A DNA stretch of 64,000 nucleotides from Mycolicibacterium litorale (GTDB lineage Bacteria > Actinomycetota > Actinomycetes > Mycobacteriales > Mycobacteriaceae): contig CP019882.1 of the NCBI GenBank assembly GCA_002007745.1, positions 4,774,001-4,838,000 of the forward strand, given 5' to 3'. The notes under the pieces are model-generated. The model made no database searches, was not told the origin of the DNA, and saw only the letters and a program-made list of their open reading frames with translations. This document shows, in pieces, positions 38,811 through 47,348 of the stretch (position 1 is its first letter; each line of letters opens with the position of its first letter). A program made the position numbers and the translations under genes.

Positions 38811-39478
38811 TCAGCCGCGTAGGGCCGACACCGCCCCGACCAGCAGGTCCCCGGTGATCTGCGAGCTCAGCGGCGGGTGCGGCGAGCCGGGATCGGTGAC
38901 CAGTGTCACGAACACGACCTGGTCTGCGAGGTAGGCCATGGCGGTGGACGCCTGCCCATCGGTTTCGGTTCCCGATTCGACGACCGTGCGGGTGTCGACG
39001 CTCATCGCGACGGTCTGGGCGCCGTCGATGCCGGGCGCATCGATCAGTCGCGCGGCCCCGGTGGTGTGCGCGAACGTCATGGTCCACTGCGCGCACTGGC
39101 CGATCGACTCGGGATCGGGGCGCCCGGACCCACCGACGCGACGACGACGTAGACGATTCCACCCGGCCCGGAAGCCGAGAAGCCACGCGCGCCGGGGTCC
39201 TCGGGAGCAGGGTCGGCGAGCGCCCCACACGTCGCGGGCTGCGCCGTCCAGCCGGGCCCGAAGCCCCACAGACCCGCGGCGCTCACCGGCCCGCGGACGT
39301 CGGCGATCTCGTAGCCGGCCGGCAACAGCGGACGAACCCGTTTGATGTTGCCGGGGTCGACGGGGCCCGCTGCGGGGACCGCAACGGCCGTCGACGACGG
39401 TGGCGGGGCACTCGGGGGTTGCGTCGCACAGGCAACCAGCCAGAGCGCCGCGACCAGGCAGACGGTGAGCTGCCGCAC
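38811..39478 (-). pseudogene. Second DUF5642-type lipoprotein, frameshifted
   Basis: The first half is read from ATG 39478 (lipobox LVAC, C17) as far as YVVVASVG. The second half lies one frame away as DPESIGQCAQWTMTFAHTTG to GDLLVGAVSALRG. Adding one base in the CGGGCGCCCC stretch near 39121 joins them into 222 residues, almost the same length as its neighbour. The C-termini of the two proteins align (LLVGAVSALRG and LLVAAVNAVRS), which supports tandem duplication. Confidence 0.78.
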
Positions 39479-39562
39479 GGGGCCTTGATATCACCGATCC
39501 GGGCCGAAAGCGCGCGCCTCGCGGGCGTTAATCCAAACCGCTTGTCCGCCGGGGCTTTCCAC

Positions 39563-40036
39563 TCAGCGGTTGAGTCGCCAGATATCAGTGGACAGCAGGG
39601 TGGCGAACGAGCACCACAGCGGGTAAGGCGCCAGCGCGACACCCAATTTGGGGTCGGCATCGGCGGCGCGCCGCGCCAGATCCGCGCTGCTGACCGCCAG
39701 GGCACCCGCCACGGCCACCGAAGGGCCGAGCTTGTGCAGCTTGAAGAACAGCCAGCTCCAGCTGGCGTTGAGTGCCAGGTTGGCCCCCAGGGCGGCGACG
39801 AAAGCGCGCGACTTGCCATCCTGCCCGTCAGCGCGGAACCGGTCGATCGTCGCAGCCGAGGTCACCGCGATATCTGCGTAGAGCGAGGTCCAGGCGACCG
39901 GGAACACCGCGTTCGGTGGGACATAGCGCGGCTTGCGCAGCTTCGGGTACCAGGTTTCGACGCCCTGACGGCTGGCGACACTGCCTGCCACGGCTGCCGC
40001 GGCGGTAGCCACGGCCGTTCCGACGATTGTCCGCAT
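39563..40036 (-). CDS. TspO/MBR-family membrane protein
   Basis: A 157-residue TspO-type protein with five hydrophobic helices. Typical features are WYPKLRKPRYVPPNAVFPVAWTSLY after helix 1 and NASWSWLFFKLHKLG. Family members bind porphyrins or related ligands. It is a single gene, and no heme genes are adjacent. Confidence 0.88.
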   Translation of the reverse strand: MRTIVGTAVATAAAAVAGSVASRQGVETWYPKLRKPRYVPPNAVFPVAWTSLYADIAVTSAATIDRFRADGQDGKSRAFVAALGANLALNASWSWLFFKLHKLGPSVAVAGALAVSSADLARRAADADPKLGVALAPYPLWCSFATLLSTDIWRLNR

Positions 40037-40140
40037 GGGCGCTAATTTACCCGGGCGTTCGGCGGCGAAACCCGCTCGTCACGCGCCGTCACAACGCCGT
40101 CAGAACCTGGCCCGCAGCGCAGCGCAAACGGCGGTGGGCG

Positions 40141-40156
40141 ACCAGCCCCGGCTGGT
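40141..40156. repeat. Inverted repeat upstream of lpqN-like gene
   Basis: ACCAGCC, CC, GGCTGGT: a perfect 7-bp stem in the 228-bp gap between the divergent tspO and lpqN-like genes. It may be an operator or RNA hairpin. Confidence 0.35.
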
Positions 40157-40264
40157 GGCCGGCCGCCGAAGATTCACCGGAATTCCGCCGGCAGGAGCAT
40201 TAAGCTGCTCAATCGAACTCGGTCGCTGGCTGCAGCTGGCCACAACAAGAGGAGAGCGCGTCCG

Positions 40265-40966
40265 ATGAACAAGTTGACAGCCATGGCCACCGGTCTGGCC
40301 GCCGTTTCGTTGAGCGTCGCCCTGGTCGGCTGCGGGTCGAGCGACAAGTCGGAAACCACGGCGACGACATCGACATCGACATCCACGTCGACGAGCACGT
40401 CGACCACTACCGAGGCTTCGCCCAGCCCGACCGCGGCAGCCGCCCACAGCAAGACCATTCAGGACTACCTCAAGGAGAACCAGATCACCGAGGCACCGGT
40501 CAAGCGTGGTGATCCGGGCGCCCCCAACATCGATCTGGCGATGCCACCCGGCTGGTCGGACGCCGGAGCGCAGACCCCGGACTGGGCCTACGGCGCGATC
40601 GTCTTCGACACCCCCGAAGTCCCGAACGACCCACCGAGCATCATCGCGATCGTCTCCAAGCTGACCGGCAATGTCGATCCGAAGAAGATCCTGGAGTTCG
40701 CACCGGGTGAACTGCAGAACCTGCCCGGTTTCGAGCCGCTCGGCGAGCCGAACGACACCGCACTGAGCGGTTTCGATGCCGTGCAGTTGGGCGGCAATTA
40801 CATGAAAGACGGCAAGAAGCGGATCATCGCCCAGAAGACGGTGGCGATCCCGGGTAAGGACGGCCTCTACGTCCTGCAGATGAACGCCGACGCTCTCGAC
40901 GGCCAGGAAGGTCCGCTGATCGACGCCACCGGCTTCATCGACGAGAAGACGACGATCACCCCCTGA
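40265..40966 (+). CDS. LpqN-like lipoprotein
   Basis: A 233-residue LpqN/LpqT-family lipoprotein: lipobox LVGC (C23), then a Ser/Thr repeat linker (TSTSTSTSTSTSTTTE region, encoded by ACATCG/ACGTCG-type repeats) and a compact domain (IDLAMPPGWSDAG to ATGFIDEKTTITP). ATG 40265 has AAGAGGAGAG upstream. It is a paralogue of the lpqT product at 14342. The linker is a likely O-mannosylation target. Confidence 0.85.
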   Translation: MNKLTAMATGLAAVSLSVALVGCGSSDKSETTATTSTSTSTSTSTSTTTEASPSPTAAAAHSKTIQDYLKENQITEAPVKRGDPGAPNIDLAMPPGWSDAGAQTPDWAYGAIVFDTPEVPNDPPSIIAIVSKLTGNVDPKKILEFAPGELQNLPGFEPLGEPNDTALSGFDAVQLGGNYMKDGKKRIIAQKTVAIPGKDGLYVLQMNADALDGQEGPLIDATGFIDEKTTITP

Positions 40967-41054
40967 TCGCTGCGGTGGTCCGGGCGCGCGACCCGGGTCC
41001 GGCGCATATCTCGCCGCTGTTCAGCTCACGGTGAGAAGAACTGTTGATGCGGCG

Positions 41055-41324
41055 ATGCCCGACGGGGAAGCATCGATTGCGATGTGGACAGTCTATTTTT
41101 CCGGTGCGCTGCTGATGGCGGCGGGTGCGATGGCAGCCGCCGACTGGCTGGCCGACCACGTCGGCGGACGTTCAGCTGTGCGCGGACTCGCCATCGCCGT
41201 GGCGGCGATGGCCTGGCCGCTGGTGGCCCTCGGAGTGGTTCAGCTGCTGGTTGTCGCCGCTCTGTTCGGGTCGGGTTCACGTGCGGCGATGCACGCCAGG
41301 CGCGAGGTGGTCAACGCCCGGTGA
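41055..41324 (+). CDS. Small hypothetical membrane protein
   Basis: About 89 residues with two hydrophobic segments (MWTVYFSGALLMAAGAMAAADWL and GLAIAVAAMAWPLVALGVVQLLVVAALFG) and a basic C-terminus. The start is uncertain: GTG 41031 and later ATGs are in frame. No family recognised. It is convergent with the shikimate dehydrogenase-like gene. Confidence 0.5.
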   Translation: MPDGEASIAMWTVYFSGALLMAAGAMAAADWLADHVGGRSAVRGLAIAVAAMAWPLVALGVVQLLVVAALFGSGSRAAMHARREVVNAR

Positions 41325-41334
41325 GGCCGCGGGG

Positions 41335-42156
41335 TCAGCCTCGCGAGAACGCCGACGCCTCGGCCACCTGCTCGGGGGTGGGCCGCACCCCGGTGTAGCG
41401 CTCGAACTGTTCCGCGGCCTGCAGGGCGATCACTTCCGCGCCGGTGATCACCCGCTTGCCCGCCTGCCGGGCGGCGGCGATCAGCGGTGTCTCGGCGGGC
41501 ACCGCCACCACGTCGAACACCGTTTCCGCTGCCGCGATCACGTCATCGGGGTAGGCGGGTTCGTGCTCGTGCGGATCACCGGCCATCCCGATCGGCGTGA
41601 CGTTCACGATCACCTGCGCGCGGGCGGGGCCGACCTCGGCGCGCCACTGGTAGCCCAGTCGGTCAGCCAGTTCGGTGCCGGTATCGGGATTCCGCGCGAT
41701 GATGATGCCGCTACCGAAGCCGCTGTCCCGGAACGCCGTGGCCACCGCGCTGGCCATTCCGCCGCTACCGCGGATCAGCACCGTGCCGTTGGGATCGAGC
41801 CCGTTGTCTGCGATCAGCCGCTGCACGGCGGTGTAATCGGTGTTCGACGCCGTGAGCACCCCGTCGTCGTTGACGATCGTGTTGACGGCATGGATCGCGC
41901 GGGCCGAGTCCTCGACATGATCCACCAGCGCCAGCACATCTTGCTTGAACGGCATCGACACCGAGCAGCCGCGGATGCCCAAGGCTCGCACCCCACCGAT
42001 CGCGGCGGCGATATCGGTTGTGGTGCAGGCCTTGTAGATGAAATCCAGGCCGATCTGCTCATAGAGGTAGTTGTGGAACCGGGTGCCGATGTTGCTCGGC
42101 CGGCCGGCCAGCGAGATGCACATCCGGGTGTCCTTGTTCAGTGCGGGCCTGGCCAT
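41335..42156 (-). CDS. Shikimate 5-dehydrogenase-like protein
   Basis: A 273-residue AroE/YdiB-fold enzyme. The catalytic pair is conserved: K71 in SVSMPFKQDV and D107 in SNTDYTA. The Rossmann motif is degenerate, RGSGGMASAVATAF. ATG overlaps the stop of the upstream acetyltransferase gene (TGATG). It is an AroE paralogue, not necessarily the main shikimate enzyme. Confidence 0.85.
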   Translation of the reverse strand: MARPALNKDTRMCISLAGRPSNIGTRFHNYLYEQIGLDFIYKACTTTDIAAAIGGVRALGIRGCSVSMPFKQDVLALVDHVEDSARAIHAVNTIVNDDGVLTASNTDYTAVQRLIADNGLDPNGTVLIRGSGGMASAVATAFRDSGFGSGIIIARNPDTGTELADRLGYQWRAEVGPARAQVIVNVTPIGMAGDPHEHEPAYPDDVIAAAETVFDVVAVPAETPLIAAARQAGKRVITGAEVIALQAAEQFERYTGVRPTPEQVAEASAFSRG

Positions 42157-43202
42157 CAGCCGACCGCCTTGATCACTTGGCGCGCACTGTCCCGGATCTC
42201 GGCGGCCAACACCGGATCGATATGCAGCGCAACGTCTTCCGGCACGTCGAACTCGGTGACCACCACTCCCGGCTCGTCGCGCTCCCAGTGCGCACCGAAT
42301 CGGTCGAGGATCGTGCGCATGGGCAGATTGTCGATGAGTACCCGAGCCGTGAAGCGGCGCACGCCGCCGACCCGCGCGGCGACGATCAGGGCGTCCATCA
42401 GGAAGTTGCCGATCCCCCGGCCCTGGTAGGCATCGCCGACGATGAAGGCGATCTCGGCGACCGAGGGGTCCGACAGGTCCCGGACGAATCGCACGTCGGC
42501 GACCACCGGACCATCCGCGCCGTCGACCAGGACCCAGACGAAATGATCGACGTAGTCGACCTGGAAGAGGTAATTCATCAGCGCCATGCTCGGCGCCCGC
42601 ATCGACATGAACCGGCGGTAGAGCGTCTCGGTGGAGAACTCGACCGGACCGTTCGACGTGCGGGCGCTGTCCCCCGGCAGCACCGGACGCAACATCAACT
42701 CGGTTCCGTCCTTGAGCACCACCGGGATCGGGGTGACGAAGGCGGCCAGCCTTTGCCGCGCGGTGCGAACCAGCCGCTCGCTGATCCCAGGCAGTTCGGC
42801 CATGATCCCGAAGGCGACGCAGTCGCCGATGTATCCGGTCAGCGGCTCGGTGGTGGTGACGGTGGCCGTGCGGGGCTTGTCGCGCAGCAGGGCGATCTCG
42901 CCGACGATCACGCCGGCGGAAACCTCGTCGAGGATCACCTCGCCGTCATCGCCGATATGGCGTACCTCGGCTCGTCCGGACTGGATCAGCAGGAAGGAGA
43001 CCGCCTGCTCACCCTGGCGCATGAGGACCTGGCCAACCGGCGCCTGCAACGGCTGCAACCGTTGCGCCAGCGGGCGCAACACGTCCGGCGGGCACCCGTC
43101 GAACACGTCCATGCGCGCGAGTCCGTCGGCGCGCACAGCGACCAATTCCGGCGTTGCGCCCAGTGCCGACGCCAGGCCGCCCTCGCCGCCCTCCGCCGTC
43201 AT
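42156..43202 (-). CDS. cAMP-dependent protein lysine acetyltransferase (Rv0998-like)
   Basis: A 348-residue fusion of an N-terminal cyclic-nucleotide-binding domain (residues about 25-140; VGEIALLRDKPRTATV is the phosphate-binding cassette) and a C-terminal GNAT domain (GDAYQGRGIGNFLMDAL is the acetyl-CoA loop). The M. tuberculosis orthologue (Mt-Pat) acetylates acyl-CoA synthetases such as Acs under cAMP control. ATG 43202 was chosen because longer frames lack homology. It overlaps the next gene by one base and marks the end of the conserved backbone. Confidence 0.92.
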   Translation of the reverse strand: MTAEGGEGGLASALGATPELVAVRADGLARMDVFDGCPPDVLRPLAQRLQPLQAPVGQVLMRQGEQAVSFLLIQSGRAEVRHIGDDGEVILDEVSAGVIVGEIALLRDKPRTATVTTTEPLTGYIGDCVAFGIMAELPGISERLVRTARQRLAAFVTPIPVVLKDGTELMLRPVLPGDSARTSNGPVEFSTETLYRRFMSMRAPSMALMNYLFQVDYVDHFVWVLVDGADGPVVADVRFVRDLSDPSVAEIAFIVGDAYQGRGIGNFLMDALIVAARVGGVRRFTARVLIDNLPMRTILDRFGAHWERDEPGVVVTEFDVPEDVALHIDPVLAAEIRDSARQVIKAVG

Positions 43203-43355
43203 GCGACCTCCGTAGTCATCCACATCGAGGTTACCGATGGGCCAGGTGCCGTCGAACCGATTCGGCGCACAGGCTACCCCCGGTTCGGTGAAGTCGCCCC
43301 GGCCCGCCGAGGAGCCGTTAATGTTGCCCCACAGGGCGCAACGTCGGGGGTGCGT

Positions 43356-44948
43356 ATGCCTAGACAATTCGGCTGGCAATTCGGCCACTTCGGGGTGACC
43401 GCGGGTGTCGCGGCCGCCGCGACGGCGGTGGTCGTGATCTCGGCCACGGTGACGCCCACGTCGAATGCCGCGAGCCGGTCGCCGGCCCCGCCCGCAGCGG
43501 TGCACCTGCCGGTCGTCCTGACCGCCGCGATCGACGAATCCCCGACGACGCTGGGCATCGCCGACTCGACGCTGTACACGCTCTCAGAGGCTGATGTCGA
43601 CAAAACCCTCGACGAACTCCAGGCACTGGGTGTCAAGGACATCCGCATCGCAGTCCCGTGGATCTTCGTGCAGCCCAACAACTCCGAGGCCTACGACTGG
43701 TCCAGACTCGATATGGTGGTTGACGCGGCCGCCGAGCGGGACATGGGCGTGCTCGGTGTGATCAGCGGAACCCCCGCCTGGGCCGGTTTCCCCGTCAACG
43801 GGCATCCCAGCCCCGATAGCTACGCCGAGTTCGCGTCCGCGGTCGCGACGCGCTACCAGGGCAAGATCTCCGCCTACGAGATCTGGAACGAACCCAACGG
43901 AGTCACGTTCTGGTCACCGGTCAGCGCGCAGGCCTACACCGACCTGCTCAAGGCCGCCTACCCGGCGATCAAGGCGGCCGACCCGCACGCCACCGTCATC
44001 GGCGGAGTCCTCGGCGCGGTCAGCACCTTCCCCGGATTCTCGACCAGCGCCGCGAGCTTCGTCGAGCAGATGTACGCCGCCGGAGCGCACGGCTCCTTCG
44101 ACGCGCTGTCGTTTCACCCCTACGACTACGTGACACCGTTCTCGCGGGGCGAGGGCGCCGGATCGCCGATCGAACAGGTCGCGGCCATCCGGGCATTGAT
44201 GTTGGCCAACGGCGACAGCGGCCGCAAGCTGTGGGCCACCGAGTACGGTCTGCCCACCAGCCAGGTGTCCCAGACCCAGCAGGCCGCCTATCTCCACGAT
44301 TTCGCGGTGGCGTGGCAACAGGTCGACGGCGCCGGGCCGATGTTCGTCTACACCACCCGCGACACCGCGACGGGAGCCTTCGACGACGAAGCCAACTTCG
44401 GCATCTTCACCACGGACTGGACCAAGAAGCCGGCGGCGCAGACCGTCGCGGCGTTGATCGCCGACCTCGCCGACGGCACCGCCGAACCCTTCGACGTCAC
44501 GCCCTATCTGCCGGCGAACCCTTTCCTGCAGGCCGTGCAGGTGTTCGTCCGGCAACTGATCAATCAGGCCCTGGTCATCCCGCGACTGGTTGTGCAACTG
44601 GTTCGCGGCGTCATCGACGCGGTCGGCAAGGCGATTGCCTCCGGTCTGGACTCCGTCATGGCCAATCTCAGGCCGGCGCCCGCCGCTCGAGCGGTCGCCG
44701 CGGATGCGCGGGCCACCGAAGCACCCGAATCGGACGCCGCCGCGGCATCGACAGCCTCAGCCGCATCGGACCCGGCACCCACCCCACGGCGGACCGCCAC
44801 CGCCGGCCGGCAGCCGCCTCGCACACCGGTCTCCGCCCGCGCCGTTCACCGCCAGAACGTCGCGCATGACCGTGCACAACGCGCGAACTCACCGGCATCC
44901 GGGCACCGCGGCGCGACCGGCACCTCGGCTCGCGGGCACGTCCGGTAG
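43356..44948 (+). CDS. Secreted glycoside hydrolase, GH5/GH39-like clan A
   Basis: A 530-residue exported TIM-barrel glycosidase. After a signal/transmembrane segment (VTAGVAAAATAVVVISATV) the barrel carries the acid/base E179 in EIWNEPNG and the probable nucleophile E296 in WATEYGLP. After residue ~400 comes an amphipathic segment (QVFVRQLINQALVIPRLV) and a long Ala/Pro/Arg/Ser-rich tail without a fold. ATG 43356 was chosen just before the signal sequence. Substrate unknown: cellulose, xylan or a host/self glycan are all possible. Confidence 0.85.
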   Translation: MPRQFGWQFGHFGVTAGVAAAATAVVVISATVTPTSNAASRSPAPPAAVHLPVVLTAAIDESPTTLGIADSTLYTLSEADVDKTLDELQALGVKDIRIAVPWIFVQPNNSEAYDWSRLDMVVDAAAERDMGVLGVISGTPAWAGFPVNGHPSPDSYAEFASAVATRYQGKISAYEIWNEPNGVTFWSPVSAQAYTDLLKAAYPAIKAADPHATVIGGVLGAVSTFPGFSTSAASFVEQMYAAGAHGSFDALSFHPYDYVTPFSRGEGAGSPIEQVAAIRALMLANGDSGRKLWATEYGLPTSQVSQTQQAAYLHDFAVAWQQVDGAGPMFVYTTRDTATGAFDDEANFGIFTTDWTKKPAAQTVAALIADLADGTAEPFDVTPYLPANPFLQAVQVFVRQLINQALVIPRLVVQLVRGVIDAVGKAIASGLDSVMANLRPAPAARAVAADARATEAPESDAAAASTASAASDPAPTPRRTATAGRQPPRTPVSARAVHRQNVAHDRAQRANSPASGHRGATGTSARGHVR

Positions 44949-44950
44949 GT

Positions 44951-45805
44951 TCACAGATGCTTCGAGCGGTTGACGAAGCGGCCCGCACGCGGTGAAAAAA
45001 GCCATCCACCACCAGCTTTCGTCCCGCCATCGACTGGAATGTTGTGCCCGGTGACGAACGCGGACTGGTCCGATGCCAGGAACAGCGCCACCCGCGCCTG
45101 ATCCTCTGGCCACCCGACCCGGCCGACCGGAGCCCATGACTGCCACAGGTGCTCGACATCTTCGTAACCGGTGAGGTAGTCGACCTGCGGGGTCTGAGTG
45201 AGGTCGGTGCCGATGCCGTTGACGCGAATGCCGTGCCGGCCCACGTCCACCGCCAGGCAGGTGGTGAAATGTGCAGCGGCGGCCTTCATCGCCCCGTAGA
45301 CCGGATCCCGCGGGAACCCTCGCATCCCCTCGACGGAGTGCACGTTCACGATGCTGCCGCGGCCGGCCTCGATCATGGCGGGCAGGAACGCGCGGGTCAC
45401 GGCGAAGACATGACGCAGGTTGATGTCGTACATCCGCTGCCAGCTCTGCGCAGACGATTCCTCGAATGCCACCAGCGGGCGGTAGTCCCCGACGTTGTTG
45501 ACCAGCACGTCGACGCGGCCATGCTCGGCGAGCACCGCCTCGGCCAGCCGCGTGACGTCGTCGTCGACCGTGACATCGACGACGTGGCTGCGGATGATCC
45601 CGCGGGCTGCGGTGACATCCCGGCGGACGCGCTCGGCCCGATCGGGGTCGATCTCGGCCACTTCCACCCGGGCACCGTGTGCGGCGAACAGCGCCGACAC
45701 CGCACCCCCGATTCCGTCACCACCGCCGGTCACCACCGCAACACGCCCGTCCAGCAAGCGATTCCAGTCGGCGATGGCCGGGATGCCGCTCGCGCCGTTG
45801 CCCAT
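44951..45805 (-). CDS. SDR oxidoreductase, last gene of the type III PKS operon
   Basis: A 284-residue classical SDR. Cofactor motif TGGGDGIG (residues 26-33), NNVG, and the catalytic VYGAMKAAA (YxxxK). It follows the flavoprotein gene by 20 bases and is probably co-transcribed with the PKS operon, suggesting reduction or oxidation of the polyketide or its precursor. The active-site Ser is in NVHSVEG. The stop is three bases from the convergent hydrolase gene. Confidence 0.85.
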   Translation of the reverse strand: MGNGASGIPAIADWNRLLDGRVAVVTGGGDGIGGAVSALFAAHGARVEVAEIDPDRAERVRRDVTAARGIIRSHVVDVTVDDDVTRLAEAVLAEHGRVDVLVNNVGDYRPLVAFEESSAQSWQRMYDINLRHVFAVTRAFLPAMIEAGRGSIVNVHSVEGMRGFPRDPVYGAMKAAAAHFTTCLAVDVGRHGIRVNGIGTDLTQTPQVDYLTGYEDVEHLWQSWAPVGRVGWPEDQARVALFLASDQSAFVTGHNIPVDGGTKAGGGWLFSPRAGRFVNRSKHL

Positions 45806-45825
45806 AGCGGCGCAGCCTACGCGCG

Positions 45826-46842
45826 TCAGTAGGCCAGCAGGTTCACAATTCCGCCGAATGCGGCGGGAAAAGCGGCCGCCGCGGGCACGATCCGGGTCCG
45901 CAGCGGCGCGGATTCGACGGCATGCAAGAGTCCCGCCGTCAGCAGCCGGTAGCGTCGCGACATCCGCCGCCAGCGCCGGTCGTAGTCGCCGGGCCGTTCG
46001 GCCAGAACCGATTCCACCAGCAGCTGCGCACCTGCGAAGGCGATGCCCAGGCCTTCACCGGTCAGGGCATCCACATAGCCGGCCGCGTCACCCACCAACA
46101 GCACCCGCCCGGCGGTGCGGCTCGACACGCGCTGGCGCAGCGGCCCGGCGGCCCGTTGCGGTCCGTGCGGATGCCCATCCACCCGGGCTTGCAGCGCCGG
46201 GAATTCGGCCAGCCTGCTCTGGAACGAACCCTGCCGGGAGGTCAGGATCGCCACCCCCACACAGTCGTCGGCCACCGGCGTCACATAGGCCTCGGCCCCG
46301 TCACCCCAGTACACCTCGACCGTGTCGCTCCACGGTGCGGTGTGGACGTGACGCCGTATCCCCCACCGGCGCGCTCCGCGGCCCGGGCGGTCCAAGCCGG
46401 CGGAGCGTCTGATCGGTGAATGCAGGCCGTCGGCCGCGGCCAGGTAGCGGGCCCGAAAGCCGGCGCACTGAACCGAGTTCGCGTCTTGGCTGACCGCGCC
46501 GACGTCGCGGTGGACCACCTCGACCCCAGCCGCCTGCACCGCGGCGCTCAGCGCCGCGTGCAATGCGGTCCGGCGCACCCCCAGGCCGGTGCCGGACCGG
46601 AACGCGGCCTCGATGCGATGTGCCGAATCCAGATACGTGATTCCGCGAAAAGGCTTGCCCGGTGGGCGTATCCCGAGATCGTCCAGATGCCGCACGGTGT
46701 GCGGCATCAAGCCTTCGCCGCAGGCCTTGTCGATCGGTCCTCGTCGCCTCTCGATGACGGTCACCGTCATACCGGCTCGCGCCGCATGCAGCGCGGTGAC
46801 CAGGCCAGCCGGTCCACCACCCGCGACGAGGAGGTCGATCAC
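45826..46842 (-). CDS. FAD-dependent oxidoreductase (geranylgeranyl-reductase/hydroxylase type)
   Basis: A 338-residue flavoprotein. GGGPAGLVTALHAARAG near the N-terminus binds FAD; CGEGLMPHTVRHL and LLVGDAAGYVDALTGEGLGIAF (in two pieces) are typical of the geranylgeranyl reductase/aromatic hydroxylase group. GTG 46842 overlaps the ICMT-type gene stop by four bases. In the Streptomyces srs alkylresorcinol operon an FAD hydroxylase (SrsC) acts after the PKS; a similar ring oxidation is inferred here. Confidence 0.88.
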   Translation of the reverse strand: MIDLLVAGGGPAGLVTALHAARAGMTVTVIERRRGPIDKACGEGLMPHTVRHLDDLGIRPPGKPFRGITYLDSAHRIEAAFRSGTGLGVRRTALHAALSAAVQAAGVEVVHRDVGAVSQDANSVQCAGFRARYLAAADGLHSPIRRSAGLDRPGRGARRWGIRRHVHTAPWSDTVEVYWGDGAEAYVTPVADDCVGVAILTSRQGSFQSRLAEFPALQARVDGHPHGPQRAAGPLRQRVSSRTAGRVLLVGDAAGYVDALTGEGLGIAFAGAQLLVESVLAERPGDYDRRWRRMSRRYRLLTAGLLHAVESAPLRTRIVPAAAAFPAAFGGIVNLLAY

Positions 46843-47348
46843 GTCAAACTGGCCAGAGCGGCGTTCTCGGTACGGATCCGGGTTCGCAGCAGCACGGCGT
46901 TGAGCGCGGTGAACACCACGGCGGTGATCCATCCGCTGTGCACCAGCGGCAACGCGATGCCCTCGGAGACGACGGCGACGTAGTTGGGGTGGCTGAAGAA
47001 TCGGTACGGCCCGCCGGTCACCCGCGCCGCACCGGGAACGACGACGACGCGGGTGTTCCACTGGTGTCCCAGGGTGGTGATGCACCACCAGCGCAGGCCT
47101 TGGGCGGCAACCACGATCGCGAGCATCGGCCAGCCGAGGGCAGGCAGGAACGGGCGGTGCAACCCGATCACCTCGGCCAGACAACCCAGCAGCAGCCCGG
47201 TGTGCAGGACCACCATCACCGGGTAGTGGGCGGCCCCGAATTCGACACCACCGCGGGCTCGGCTCCAGGCGAGGTTGCGCTGCGCGACGACCAGCTCGAC
47301 CAGCCGCTCGAGCGCGACCGCGGCGATCAGTAGTACGTACCAGGTCAT
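46839..47348 (-). CDS. ICMT-family membrane methyltransferase
   Basis: A 169-residue polytopic methyltransferase of the isoprenylcysteine carboxyl methyltransferase family: four to five helices and the C-terminal SAM-binding pattern GGPYRFFSHPNYVAVVSEG followed by RIRTEN. ATG 47348 overlaps the PKS stop (TGATG). In srs-type operons the homologous SrsB methylates the alkylresorcinol ring oxygen; the coupling to a type III PKS here supports the same role. Confidence 0.9.
   Translation of the reverse strand: MTWYVLLIAAVALERLVELVVAQRNLAWSRARGGVEFGAAHYPVMVVLHTGLLLGCLAEVIGLHRPFLPALGWPMLAIVVAAQGLRWWCITTLGHQWNTRVVVVPGAARVTGGPYRFFSHPNYVAVVSEGIALPLVHSGWITAVVFTALNAVLLRTRIRTENAALASLT

Noticed and set aside
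40340..40420. Non-coding tandem repeat
   Set aside because: The ACATCG-type repeats are in frame and encode the Ser/Thr linker of the LpqN-like lipoprotein.
42141..43355. A 405-residue N-terminal extension of the glycoside hydrolase
   Set aside because: It is antisense to the acetyltransferase gene; a signal peptide begins exactly at ATG 43356.
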